Program-made: the position numbers and the translations under genes
The notes under the pieces: generated by a model
What the model was told of the DNA's origin: nothing
The model's input: only the letters and a program-made list of their open reading frames with translations
The model's database searches: none
Assembly (NCBI RefSeq): GCF_000718775.1
Contig: NZ_JOCB01000073.1
Span: 1-45,434, forward strand
Direction: 5' to 3'
Source of the DNA: Streptomyces sp. NRRL S-31
GTDB taxonomy: Bacteria > Actinomycetota > Actinomycetes > Streptomycetales > Streptomycetaceae
DNA: 45,434 bases
Shown here: positions 32,181 to 39,860 of the stretch, piece after piece
How positions within the stretch are numbered: the first letter of the stretch is position 1
Layout: each line of letters begins with the position of its first letter

Positions 32181-34223
32181 GTGCCCGTACCCGCCGCCCT
32201 GCGCAGAGCGTTGCGCAGACCCCTCACGGTCACCGCCACCGCGGCTGTGCTCACCGCCATCGCGCTCCCGGCCGCCCACGCGGCCCAGCCCCCGTCCCAC
32301 ACCGTCACCTACCGGGGCCACCAGTTCACCGTCCCGGCCGGCTGGGACACGGTCGACCTCGACGACGCCCCGCACACCTGCGTCCGCTTCGACCGCCACA
32401 CCCTGTACTACGGCACCCCCTCCACGGACCAGGACTGCCCCTCCCACCTGGTCGGACGCACCGAGGCACTGCTCGTACAGCCCGCCGGGTCCCGAGGTGT
32501 GGACCAGGCGCGCACCGACAGGGCCGCCCACCAACTGGCCGCCGGCGACAGCCAGCTGCGGCTCACCGGCACCTATGACAGCGACCCGGGGCTCATCGAG
32601 GACATCGCCGCGGACGCGGGCCTCACGCCCCAGGCCGCCTCCGCGCCCGAGCCCGCGCCCGCCGCGCTCACCGCCGCGTCCGTCTCCGGCGCCAGTACCC
32701 ACTACACCGGCAAGGGCTTCGACGCCTGCGCCGCGCCCTCGTCGAGCGCCATGAACACCTGGAACAGCTCGTCCCCGTACGGCGCCGTCGGCATCTACAT
32801 CGGCGGGGCCTACCGCGCCTGCGGCCAGCCCAACCTCACCGCCTCATGGGTCTCCCAACAGGCGGCCGCCGGCTGGCACTTCATGCCGATCTACGTCGGC
32901 GTCCAGGCTGCCGGCATCACCTCGCCCACCGCCCAGGGCACCAGCGCGGCCGACGACGCGATCACCCAGGCGGCCTCGCTCGGCTTCCCGGCCGGCTCGG
33001 TGCTCTACTACGACATGGAGGCGTACAGCTCCTCCGACTCCTCCGAGGTGCTGAGCCTGCTGTCCGCCTGGACCAAGGAACTCCACGCCCGGGGCTACGA
33101 CTCCGGCGTCTACAGCAGTTCGAGCTCCGGCATCTCCGACCTGGCGGACCACTACGGCAGCGGCTACCAGATGCCCGACGTCGTCTACGACGCGCTGTGG
33201 AACGGCAGCGCCGACACCGGCGACCCGGCCGTCCCGTCCACGCTGTGGGCGAACCACCAGCGCGTCCACCAGTACAGCGGCGGACACACGGAGACCTACG
33301 GCGGCGTCTCGATCAACATCGACTCCGACTACCTCGATGTCGCCCCGACCGCCTCCGCCGTCCCGCACGGCACCGTCTGGGACCGAACCCGCGGTTCCTC
33401 CGGCACCTGGGCAGCCGGCTCCACCGAGATCGACGACAACGACGCCATCACCGCCGTCGCCTCGGCCGCGCTTCCCGACGGCACCCTGCACACCTTCACG
33501 GTGGTTCCCGGCTCCGGCGTCTGGGAGCGTGTGCGCGCCGCCTCGGGGACCTGGGCGGCGAACGCCGTGAAGACGGACGACAACGACAACATCGTCGCCG
33601 TGGCCGCCGCCGCGCTCAGGGACGGCACGCTCCACGTCGACGTGGTCGTGAAGAACTCGGGCGTGTGGGACCGCACACGGAACACCGACGGGACCTGGAC
33701 GGCGGCCACGAAGATCGACGACAACCCGTCCGTCACCCGGATCGCGGCGGCGGGTCTCACCGACGGCAGCCTGCACCTGGAGGCGCTCGTGCCCGGCTCC
33801 GGCGTCTGGGAACGGGTGCGCAGCGCCTCCGGCGCGTGGCAGACCTCCGCGACGCAGATCGACACCAACGGGAGCATCACCGCGCTGGCCGCGGTGGCGC
33901 TGCCCGACGGCACCCAGCGCATCGAGACCGTCGTGCCCGGCTCGGGCATCTGGGACCGCGTCCGTACCGTCGCGGGCGACTGGCAGGCATCCACCCGTCT
34001 CGACACCAACGGCGACATCAGCGCGGTGAGCGCGGCGGCGCTGCCCGACGGGAGCATGACCGTCGACGCGGTCGTACCGGGTTCGGGCGTGTGGGACCGC
34101 GCCCGCAGCGCCTCCGGCACCTGGCAGGGCTCCGCCACGAAGATCGACGCCAACGGAGGCGTCTTCGCCGTCCAGTCCTCGGGCCTGCCCGACGGAACCG
34201 TGCACCTCCAGACGATCGTCTGA
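32181..34223 (+). CDS. Secreted DUF1906 (GH25-like) protein with six 'VWDR' repeats
   Basis: A 680-aa secreted protein. Signal peptide to about AAHAA, then a beta domain with two Cys (HTCVRFDRH, DQDCPSH; residues 45-110). From about 175 to 390 lies a DUF1906/Rv2525c-type glycosidase-like barrel: GKGFDACAAPS (D181), YIGGAYRAC, PIYVGVQ, YYDMEAYSS (D278/E280), GVYSSSSS and INIDSDYLD. Then six VWDR/VWER repeats of about 47 aa run to the end (HLQTIV). I start at GTG 32181, with GGAG 9 nt upstream and a leader like that of 27984; ATG 32166 is the alternative. The enzyme probably acts on cell wall glycans. Confidence 0.87.
   Translation: MPVPAALRRALRRPLTVTATAAVLTAIALPAAHAAQPPSHTVTYRGHQFTVPAGWDTVDLDDAPHTCVRFDRHTLYYGTPSTDQDCPSHLVGRTEALLVQPAGSRGVDQARTDRAAHQLAAGDSQLRLTGTYDSDPGLIEDIAADAGLTPQAASAPEPAPAALTAASVSGASTHYTGKGFDACAAPSSSAMNTWNSSSPYGAVGIYIGGAYRACGQPNLTASWVSQQAAAGWHFMPIYVGVQAAGITSPTAQGTSAADDAITQAASLGFPAGSVLYYDMEAYSSSDSSEVLSLLSAWTKELHARGYDSGVYSSSSSGISDLADHYGSGYQMPDVVYDALWNGSADTGDPAVPSTLWANHQRVHQYSGGHTETYGGVSINIDSDYLDVAPTASAVPHGTVWDRTRGSSGTWAAGSTEIDDNDAITAVASAALPDGTLHTFTVVPGSGVWERVRAASGTWAANAVKTDDNDNIVAVAAAALRDGTLHVDVVVKNSGVWDRTRNTDGTWTAATKIDDNPSVTRIAAAGLTDGSLHLEALVPGSGVWERVRSASGAWQTSATQIDTNGSITALAAVALPDGTQRIETVVPGSGIWDRVRTVAGDWQASTRLDTNGDISAVSAAALPDGSMTVDAVVPGSGVWDRARSASGTWQGSATKIDANGGVFAVQSSGLPDGTVHLQTIV
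33369..34220 (+). repeat. Six tandem 46-48-aa repeats (coding)
   Basis: Units open with VWDRTRGSSGTW, VWERVRAASGTW, VWDRTRNTDGTW, VWERVRSASGAW, IWDRVRTVAGDW and VWDRARSASGTW. They show the same module as the proteins at 26596 and 34397. Confidence 0.85.
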
Positions 34224-34253
34224 GCACCGTCCCGCCGCAGAAGCCGGGACATC

Positions 34254-34330
34254 GCGCGAGGGCCCCCGCCGGCCCGGCGTGGACGACGACCTCCGTCTCC
34301 GCGCCGACAGCCGACGACGGGCCCTCGCGC
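34254..34330. terminator. Inverted repeat between convergent genes
   Basis: GCGCGAGGGCC (34254-34264) and GGCCCTCGCGC (34320-34330) are perfect 11-bp complements separated by 55 nt, lying between genes ending at 34223 (+) and 34397 (-). It is a possible shared terminator. Confidence 0.45.
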
Positions 34331-34396
34331 CTGTTGTGTCCGGTGCTGCGATCCCAGCGGCCGGTGCCCCCCTGTCCCGAAGGCTCCGGCGGCGGA

Positions 34397-35470
34397 TCAG
34401 GCGATGGTGCCGACGTGGAAGGTGCCGTCCGGCAGCCCGGCCGCGTAGGTGGCGATGATGCCGCCGTTGTCATCGATCCGAGTGGCACCGGAGAAGCTCC
34501 CGGCCGCGGACATCCTGCGGTCCCAGACGCATCCGTTGACGACGGCCTGGATGTGCATGGTGCCGTCGGACACCGCGCCGGAGGAGACCGTCGCGATGCC
34601 GCCGTTGTCGTCGATCTTCGTGGCGGAGGACCACGAGCCGGTGGTGGAGCGGGTGCGGTCCCAGATGTCGCCGTTGACGAGCGCCTGTACGTGCAGTGTG
34701 CCGTCGGGCAGGCCGGACGCGGCGAGGTCTTTGATGCCGCCGTTGTCGTCGATCTTCGTCGCGGAGGACCACGAGCCGGAGGCGGAGCGGGTGCGGTCCC
34801 AGATGTCACCATCGACCACCGTCAGCACGTGTAGCGTGCCGTCCGGCAGGCTCGCCGAGGCGATCTTCGTGATGGCGCCGTTCTCGTCGATGCCGGCCGC
34901 CGACGACCAGGCGCCCGAAGCCGACCGGGTGCGGTCGTACACCTTCCCGTTCACCACGGACTGCACGTGCATCGAGCCGTCCGGCAGGCCGGACGCGGCG
35001 ATCTCCGTGATCGCCGCGTTGCCGTCGATGTTGGCCGCCGACGACCAGGCGCCCGAAGCCGACCGAGTGCGGTCGTACACCTTCCCCGACGGCGGTGCGG
35101 GGTCGGCCGGGAACGGGTCGGCGGTGTCCGCACCCAGGCCCGCCCGCGGACCGCAGAGCGGCCATGCCTGTTCGCCCTGCGCGGCGAGCACCTTCTCACC
35201 GATGAGGATCTGCTCGTTCTCGGTGGCCTGGTGGGGATAGGCGGCGTAGGCGCTGCCGCCGTAGGCGTTCCAGGTGCTCAGGGAGAACTGGAGGCCACCG
35301 TAGTAACCGTTGCCGGTGTTGATGCTCCAGTTGCCCCCGCTCTCGCAGTCGGCGACCTTCTCCCAGGTGGTGACGGACGCGGCCTCGGCGGTGCCGGGCA
35401 GGAGCGCCAGGGTGGCGCCGGCCAGGGACAGCGTGATGAGGGGCAGGCGCGCGGTACTGGATCGAGGCAT
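34397..35470 (-). CDS. Rpf-like transglycosylase with five 'VWDR' repeats
   Basis: A 357-aa secreted protein. The signal ends at PGTAEA. The Rpf-type transglycosylase domain (about 31-110) has the catalytic Glu in VADCESGGNWSIN (E43), the motif GYYGGLQFSLSTW, and C42/C106 as the likely disulfide. A Pro linker precedes five repeats of about 46 aa (two KVYDRTRSASG, two DIWDRTRS, one CVWDRRMS) that end FHVGTIA. By family it cuts peptidoglycan glycan strands and may aid spore or dormant-cell resuscitation. There is no c-di-AMP riboswitch in the roughly 90 nt upstream. Confidence 0.9.
   Translation of the reverse strand: MPRSSTARLPLITLSLAGATLALLPGTAEAASVTTWEKVADCESGGNWSINTGNGYYGGLQFSLSTWNAYGGSAYAAYPHQATENEQILIGEKVLAAQGEQAWPLCGPRAGLGADTADPFPADPAPPSGKVYDRTRSASGAWSSAANIDGNAAITEIAASGLPDGSMHVQSVVNGKVYDRTRSASGAWSSAAGIDENGAITKIASASLPDGTLHVLTVVDGDIWDRTRSASGSWSSATKIDDNGGIKDLAASGLPDGTLHVQALVNGDIWDRTRSTTGSWSSATKIDDNGGIATVSSGAVSDGTMHIQAVVNGCVWDRRMSAAGSFSGATRIDDNGGIIATYAAGLPDGTFHVGTIA
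34400..35086 (-). repeat. Five tandem 45-46-aa repeats (coding)
   Basis: The same module as at 26599 and 33369, but with five units and a slightly shorter period. Confidence 0.85.
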
Positions 35471-35560
35471 GGCTACTCCGATGCTGGGAGAACGGGGAGT
35501 GCTGTTCCGAAAGGGGGAACCGTCCCTTGCGGAAGCGGCGGGGAACGGCGCGGCGAGGAA

Positions 35561-35707
35561 TCAGGCGAGGGTGCCGGCGCGCACGCCGCCCCCGCCATCG
35601 ATCCGCCGGGCGCCGGAGAGGCCGCGCAGAGGCGAGGCCGCGCCCACCGCCACCCCCGGGGCACCCAACGGGCGGGAAAGCCTCGGCAGGCCGGGCAGGC
35701 GATTCAC
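35561..35707 (-). pseudogene. Degenerate relic of the 'VWDR' repeat C-terminus
   Basis: The frame ending at 35561 reads GLSGARRIDGGGGVRAGTLA then stop. This matches the end of the neighbouring proteins (SGATRIDDNGG... HVGTIA), with the VWDR part eroded. The DNA around the stop, TCAGGCGAGGGTGCCGGCG, resembles TCAGGCGATGGTGCCGACG at 34397. I read it as the remnant of a fourth repeat protein. The upstream limit is uncertain; the frame stays open to about 35800. Confidence 0.5.
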
Positions 35708-36390
35708 GGCGTACTCCAGGAGGCGGATCGTTCTGCGGGATTCATCGCTCGCCCCAGCCTGGCGGGGGCCCTCACCCGGGAGAAGGGGGCGCGGTCGGCC
35801 GGAACGGGCCCTGGACGGTAAGGGCCAGTGCGAAGCGCCCCGCCCTCACGAGCCGGCGCGGCCGTGCGGTGCCGATCCGCACGCGCGACACCGGCGCAGC
35901 GGTGCCCCCGCGGCCTGCCGCCGGTCAGGCCGGTGGGGGATGGCCGCCGGGCAAGCCGCCGCCGACGCGCCCAGCCGAGCCGGTGGACCAGCCCTCGGGG
36001 CGCGGCGGTCGGTGACCGCGATGGTCAGGCGTCGGGTCTCTTCGCAGGACAACGGGGCGGGGCCGCAGGCGTGTTCGCCGCCCCGAACCATCGCGAGGAA
36101 GACGTGGGCGGGCATCGCGGGGGGACCCGGCGGGGCCGAGAGCGGCAGCAGCGGGCCTGGTGTCGGCGCGATGCCGTTCATCAACGCCACGTCCTCAGCC
36201 GTGCGACCGTGAGCGGACGGTGACGGCGTTTCGGGAACGACCCGGAACAGCCCGCGCGTCCGGCTCCGCCGCTCCCGGCTCGACGGTCCGGACGTCCTTC
36301 CCGCCGGGCGTGACCGGAACCTGTCCCTTCCGCCCCCCGGTGCGTACACTCCACTGCGAAGTCTGATCTTCCCGGGTCGGAGGACGCGGT
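35708..36390. other. Long mostly gene-free stretch before the symporter operon
   Basis: I see no clear gene. A minus-strand frame at 35846-36181 has good third-position bias over its first 60 codons and is listed separately. TACACT at 36345-36350 may be a -10 for the downstream gene. Confidence 0.4.
35846..36181 (-). CDS. Possible small hypothetical protein (111 aa)
   Basis: A doubtful frame, MNGIAPTPGPLLPLSAPPGP, followed by AHVFLAMVRGGEHACG. The first 60 codons have G/C at most third positions; later ones do not. No domain is recognised, although five Cys are present, two as CRAC near the end. TGAGGA lies upstream of the ATG. It may be a decayed gene. Confidence 0.25.
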   Translation of the reverse strand: MNGIAPTPGPLLPLSAPPGPPAMPAHVFLAMVRGGEHACGPAPLSCEETRRLTIAVTDRRAPRAGPPARLGASAAACPAAIPHRPDRRQAAGAPLRRCRACGSAPHGRAGS

Positions 36391-36768
36391 ATGAGTGCAC
36401 CTGGGACTCCTCGGCGTGAAGTGGTCACGGCGGCCCCCCGGACCCCCCGCGCCGGTCGCGCACCCACCCGCCCCGTCCGGACGCACGACGAACTCCCCGC
36501 CGTCGAGGCCCTCACCCTGCGCTCCCTGATGAGGCGTCAACTCCAGCTCGGGCTCACGGCCTTCGGAGTACTCCTCGCCCTGCTCGGGCCGCTGCCCCTC
36601 GCCTTCACCGCCCTGCCGGACCCGGCGACCCGGCCGGGCGGCGCGGTGATCGTCTGGGCCGTCCTCGGCGTCGCCGTCTACCCCCTGCTCGTCCTCGTCG
36701 GCCGGTGGTACGTCGTCCGCGCCGAACGCGCCGAGCGGGACGCCGCGGACCTCCTCGGAAGGAGCTGA
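36391..36768 (+). CDS. DUF485-like small membrane protein
   Basis: A 125-aa protein. A 40-residue basic, Pro-rich N-terminus precedes two membrane helices (LQLGLTAFGVLLALLGPLPL and VIVWAVLGVAVYPLLVLVGR) and an RAERAERDAADLL tail. This is the DUF485-type small subunit that sits before SSS symporters (acetate permease ActP operons). GGAGGA lies 6 nt before ATG 36391. Confidence 0.85.
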   Translation: MSAPGTPRREVVTAAPRTPRAGRAPTRPVRTHDELPAVEALTLRSLMRRQLQLGLTAFGVLLALLGPLPLAFTALPDPATRPGGAVIVWAVLGVAVYPLLVLVGRWYVVRAERAERDAADLLGRS

Positions 36769-36770
36769 CG

Positions 36771-36824
36771 GTGACCGGCACACGGCCGCGCGGCCCCCAC
36801 CGCGCCCCCGGGGCCGCCGGGTGA
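36771..36824 (+). CDS. Micro-ORF 1 (17 codons), coupled to symporter start
   Basis: GTG 36771 opens VTGTRPRGPHRAPGAAG and stops at TGA 36822-36824, overlapping the symporter GTG (36821) as GTGA. GGAAGGAG lies 7 nt before it, while the symporter GTG has no ribosome site of its own. It is probably a short, basic leader peptide translated for coupling. Confidence 0.55.
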   Translation: MTGTRPRGPHRAPGAAG

Positions 36825-38575
36825 ACCAGACCTACGGCATCGTGGCCGTGACCGCGGCGGTCGTGGCCACCCTGGTGATCGGCTCGGCGGGGCTGCGCGT
36901 CTCCCGCACCACGTCCGACTTCTACGTCGCCTCCCGCACCGTCCCGCCGTACCTCAACGCCATGGCCATCGGCGGCGAGTACCTCTCGGCGGCCTCCTTC
37001 CTCGGCGTGGCCGGACTGGTCGCCGCGCAGGGCGCCGAGATGCTCTGGTTCCCGGTCGGCTACGCCGCCGGCTACCTCGTCCTGCTCGTGTTCGTCGCCG
37101 CCCCGCTGCGCCGCTCCGGCGCCTACACCCTGCCCGACTTCGCCGACTCACGGCTGGGCTCCCGGGCCGCCCGGCGCGTCGCCGGCGTGCTCGTCGTCGG
37201 CGTCGGCTGGCTCTACCTGCTGCCCCAGCTCCAGGGCGCGGGCCTGACCCTCGGCCTGGTCACCGGCGCCCCGCGCTGGCTCGGCGGCGTGCTCGTCGCC
37301 GTCGTCGTCACCCTCGCCGTGGCCGCCGGCGGCATGCGCGGCATCACCTACGTCCAGGCGTTCCAGTACTGCCTGAAGCTGGCCGCGCTGCTCGTGCCCG
37401 CGGTCTTCCTGCTCCTCGCCTGGCGCGGCGATCCGGGCCCCGCCCGCGCCGTGGACGAGCCGCCGACCTTCCGCCGGTACACCCAGGTCACCGTGGAGAG
37501 CACCGTACGCGTCCGGATCGAGGCGCCGCTGCGCGCCGGGGCGACCGGTGCCGTGGACGGCGAGGAGTACACCGGCGGACCGCTGGTGCTGGACCCCGGC
37601 GTGCACGAGATAGGGGCCGGCACGACCCTCCGGTTCCCGCCCGGGACCCCGGTGCCCGAGCGCGAGCCCGGCGACGGCCGGCCCGGCTCCGCCTCCGGCT
37701 GGACGGCACCGCTGTCCGGCGGCAAGGACGAGCACCCGCTCTACACGACGTACGGGCTGATCTGCGCCACCTTCCTCGGCACCATGGGACTGCCGCACGT
37801 CCTCGTCCGCTTCTACACCAACCCCGACGGCCGGGCCGCCCGGCGCACCACCGTGATCGTGCTCGCCCTCGTCGGCGGCTTCTACCTGCTGCCGCCCCTC
37901 TACGGTCTCCTCGGCCGGCTCTACGCCCCCGACCTGCTGCTCACCGGCAACACCGACGCCGCCGTCCTCGTCCTGCCCGAGCGCCTCCTCGGCGGCCTCG
38001 GCGGCGACCTCCTCGGCGCGCTGATCGCGGCCGGCGCCTGCGCCGCCTTCCTCTCCACCGCCTCCGGGCTCACCCTCTCCGTGGCCGGCGTACTCAGCCA
38101 GGACGTGCTGCCCTCGCTCGGCGTCCGGCACTTCCGGCTGGCCACGCCGCTGGCAGTCGCCGTGCCGGGCACGGTGAGCGTGGCCGCCGGCGGACTGCCC
38201 GTCGCCGACGCCGTGGGGCTCGCCTTCGCCGTGGCCGCCTCCTCCTTCTGCCCGCTGCTGCTGCTCGGCATCTGGTGGCGCGGGCTGACCGCCCCCGGGG
38301 CCGTCGCGGGACTGCTCACCGGCGGCGGCAGCGCCCTCGCCGCGGTCGCCCTCACCATCGCCGGGCCCCCGGCCGGCGGCTGGCCGCACGCCCTGCTCGC
38401 CTGGCCGGCCGTGTGGTCGGTACCGCTCGGCTTCCTGACCATGATCCTGGTGTCCCTGGCCACCCGGGACCGCGTCCCGCCCGGCACCGAGGCCGCCATG
38501 GCCCGCCTCCACCTGCCCGAACGCCCGGCCGACCGGACCGCGCGCCCCGCCCGCCGAGGAGTGACGACCCCATGA
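36821..38575 (+). CDS. Sodium:solute symporter (SSS family, ActP-like)
   Basis: A 584-aa membrane transporter with about 13 helices. SSS signature regions: VASRTVPPYLNAMAIGGEYL, SAASFLGVAGLVAAQGAEML, TYVQAFQYCLKLAALLVPAV. A hydrophilic insertion of about 95 residues (about 205-300) separates helices, as in ActP-like members of actinobacteria, and GTMGLPHVLVRFYTNPDGRA follows it. The substrate is probably a short organic acid such as acetate or pyruvate. It starts at GTG 36821 inside micro-ORF 1; its stop overlaps micro-ORF 2 (ATGA). Confidence 0.92.
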   Translation: MNQTYGIVAVTAAVVATLVIGSAGLRVSRTTSDFYVASRTVPPYLNAMAIGGEYLSAASFLGVAGLVAAQGAEMLWFPVGYAAGYLVLLVFVAAPLRRSGAYTLPDFADSRLGSRAARRVAGVLVVGVGWLYLLPQLQGAGLTLGLVTGAPRWLGGVLVAVVVTLAVAAGGMRGITYVQAFQYCLKLAALLVPAVFLLLAWRGDPGPARAVDEPPTFRRYTQVTVESTVRVRIEAPLRAGATGAVDGEEYTGGPLVLDPGVHEIGAGTTLRFPPGTPVPEREPGDGRPGSASGWTAPLSGGKDEHPLYTTYGLICATFLGTMGLPHVLVRFYTNPDGRAARRTTVIVLALVGGFYLLPPLYGLLGRLYAPDLLLTGNTDAAVLVLPERLLGGLGGDLLGALIAAGACAAFLSTASGLTLSVAGVLSQDVLPSLGVRHFRLATPLAVAVPGTVSVAAGGLPVADAVGLAFAVAASSFCPLLLLGIWWRGLTAPGAVAGLLTGGGSALAAVALTIAGPPAGGWPHALLAWPAVWSVPLGFLTMILVSLATRDRVPPGTEAAMARLHLPERPADRTARPARRGVTTP

Positions 38576-38622
38576 CGAACCGCCGGCCCGCGCCCCGTAC
38601 GCCCCACCGCGCCCGCCCGTGA
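38572..38622 (+). CDS. Micro-ORF 2 (16 codons), bridging symporter and kinase
   Basis: ATG 38572 overlaps the symporter stop (ATGA) and encodes [16 protein letters not shown]. Its TGA (38620-38622) overlaps the kinase GTG (38619) as GTGA. The product is basic and Pro-rich, and shares PHRA with micro-ORF 1. GGAG lies upstream near 38558. Confidence 0.55.
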   Translation: MTNRRPAPRTPHRARP

Positions 38623-39860
38623 ACGGGCTCCCCCTCGTCGCCGCCGGCGCCCCCCTGCTGTTCGTCGCGGGCCTCGCCACCGGACGCCTCCTCGCCCGCC
38701 GCGCCGCCCGGGACGCCTCGGACCTCGGCACCCCCGTCGAACGCGCCACCTTCCGCACCCTGCACACCGCCTCCGCCGCCGCGCCCCCGTTGCGCGCCGG
38801 GCTCACCGGGGAGGCGGCCCGCAAGGCGGTGCGCCGGCTCCGGCCGCTGTTCGGCACGGCCACGCTCGGCCTCACCGCCGAGGACCGGCTGCTCGCCTGG
38901 GAGGGGCCCGGCCGGCACCACGAGGACGCGGTCCTGGAGCGGGTCCGCCAGGTGCTGGACACCGGCCGCACGCAGACCTTCGCGGTCGGCTGCCCGGACC
39001 CGGACTGCCCGGTGCGCTGGGGCGCCGCGGCGCCGCTCACCGTCGACCGGCGGGTGCCCGGCGTCCTCGTCGTGCTCGGCGCGCGGGAGTCCGCCCCCGT
39101 GGTCCGGGCCACCGAGGAGGTGGCCCGCTGGGTGTCCGTCCAGCTCGAACTCGCCGACCTCGACCGGGCCCGCACCGGCCTGATCGAGGCGGAGATCCGG
39201 GCGCTGCGCGCGCAGATCTCCCCGCACTTCGTCTACAACTCCCTGGCGGCGATCGCCTCCTTCGTCCGCACCGACCCGGAACGCGCCCGCGACCTGCTGC
39301 TGGAGTTCGCCGACTTCGCCCGCTACTCGTTCCGCCGCCACGGTGAGTTCACCACCCTGGCCGAGGAGCTGCGCTCCGTCGAGCAGTTCCTGGAGCTGGT
39401 CCGCGCCCGGTTCGGGCGGCGGCTGGAGGTGACGCTGCGGATCGCCCCCGAGGTGCTGCCCGTGGCGGTCCCCTTCCTGTGCCTCCAGCCCCTGGTGGAG
39501 AACGCGGTCAAGCACGGGCTGGAGGAGAGCGTCGAGCGCAGCCGGATCACCCTCACGGCGCAGGACGAGGGGGCGACGGCCCGGATCGTCGTCGAGGACG
39601 ACGGGGTCGGCATGGAGCCGGACCGGCTGCGCCGCATTCTCAGCGGTGCGGACACCCCGTCGTCGGGCATCGGCCTGCGCAACGTCGACGAGCGGCTGCG
39701 CCAGGTCTACGGCGACGAGCACGGGCTGGTGATCGAGACCGGCGTCGGGGCCGGTATGAAGATCACCCTGCGGGTTCCCAAGTACCGGCCCGGGGTGCAC
39801 AGCGCGCCGCCGCGCACGGCGGCGCGGGACACCGGTGGGTCAGGGCGCCCCGGCCGCTGA
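38619..39860 (+). CDS. LytS-type sensor histidine kinase
   Basis: A 413-aa kinase of the His_kinase (PF06580) family. One N-terminal membrane segment (about 5-25), a GAF-like input region (about 60-175) with a CPDPDCP pair of Cys, then the phospho-site H203 in [13 protein letters not shown]. The ATPase has [18 protein letters not shown] and [13 protein letters not shown]. Such kinases normally sit before a LytTR response regulator; none is here, and the 3' end runs 21 nt into the convergent permease gene. It probably senses the transported acid. Confidence 0.92.
   Translation: MNGLPLVAAGAPLLFVAGLATGRLLARRAARDASDLGTPVERATFRTLHTASAAAPPLRAGLTGEAARKAVRRLRPLFGTATLGLTAEDRLLAWEGPGRHHEDAVLERVRQVLDTGRTQTFAVGCPDPDCPVRWGAAAPLTVDRRVPGVLVVLGARESAPVVRATEEVARWVSVQLELADLDRARTGLIEAEIRALRAQISPHFVYNSLAAIASFVRTDPERARDLLLEFADFARYSFRRHGEFTTLAEELRSVEQFLELVRARFGRRLEVTLRIAPEVLPVAVPFLCLQPLVENAVKHGLEESVERSRITLTAQDEGATARIVVEDDGVGMEPDRLRRILSGADTPSSGIGLRNVDERLRQVYGDEHGLVIETGVGAGMKITLRVPKYRPGVHSAPPRTAARDTGGSGRPGR

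Noticed and set aside
35471..35560. Possible c-di-AMP (ydaO) riboswitch before the Rpf-like gene
   Set aside because: Such switches precede many Streptomyces rpf genes, but the leader here is short and has none of the conserved elements.
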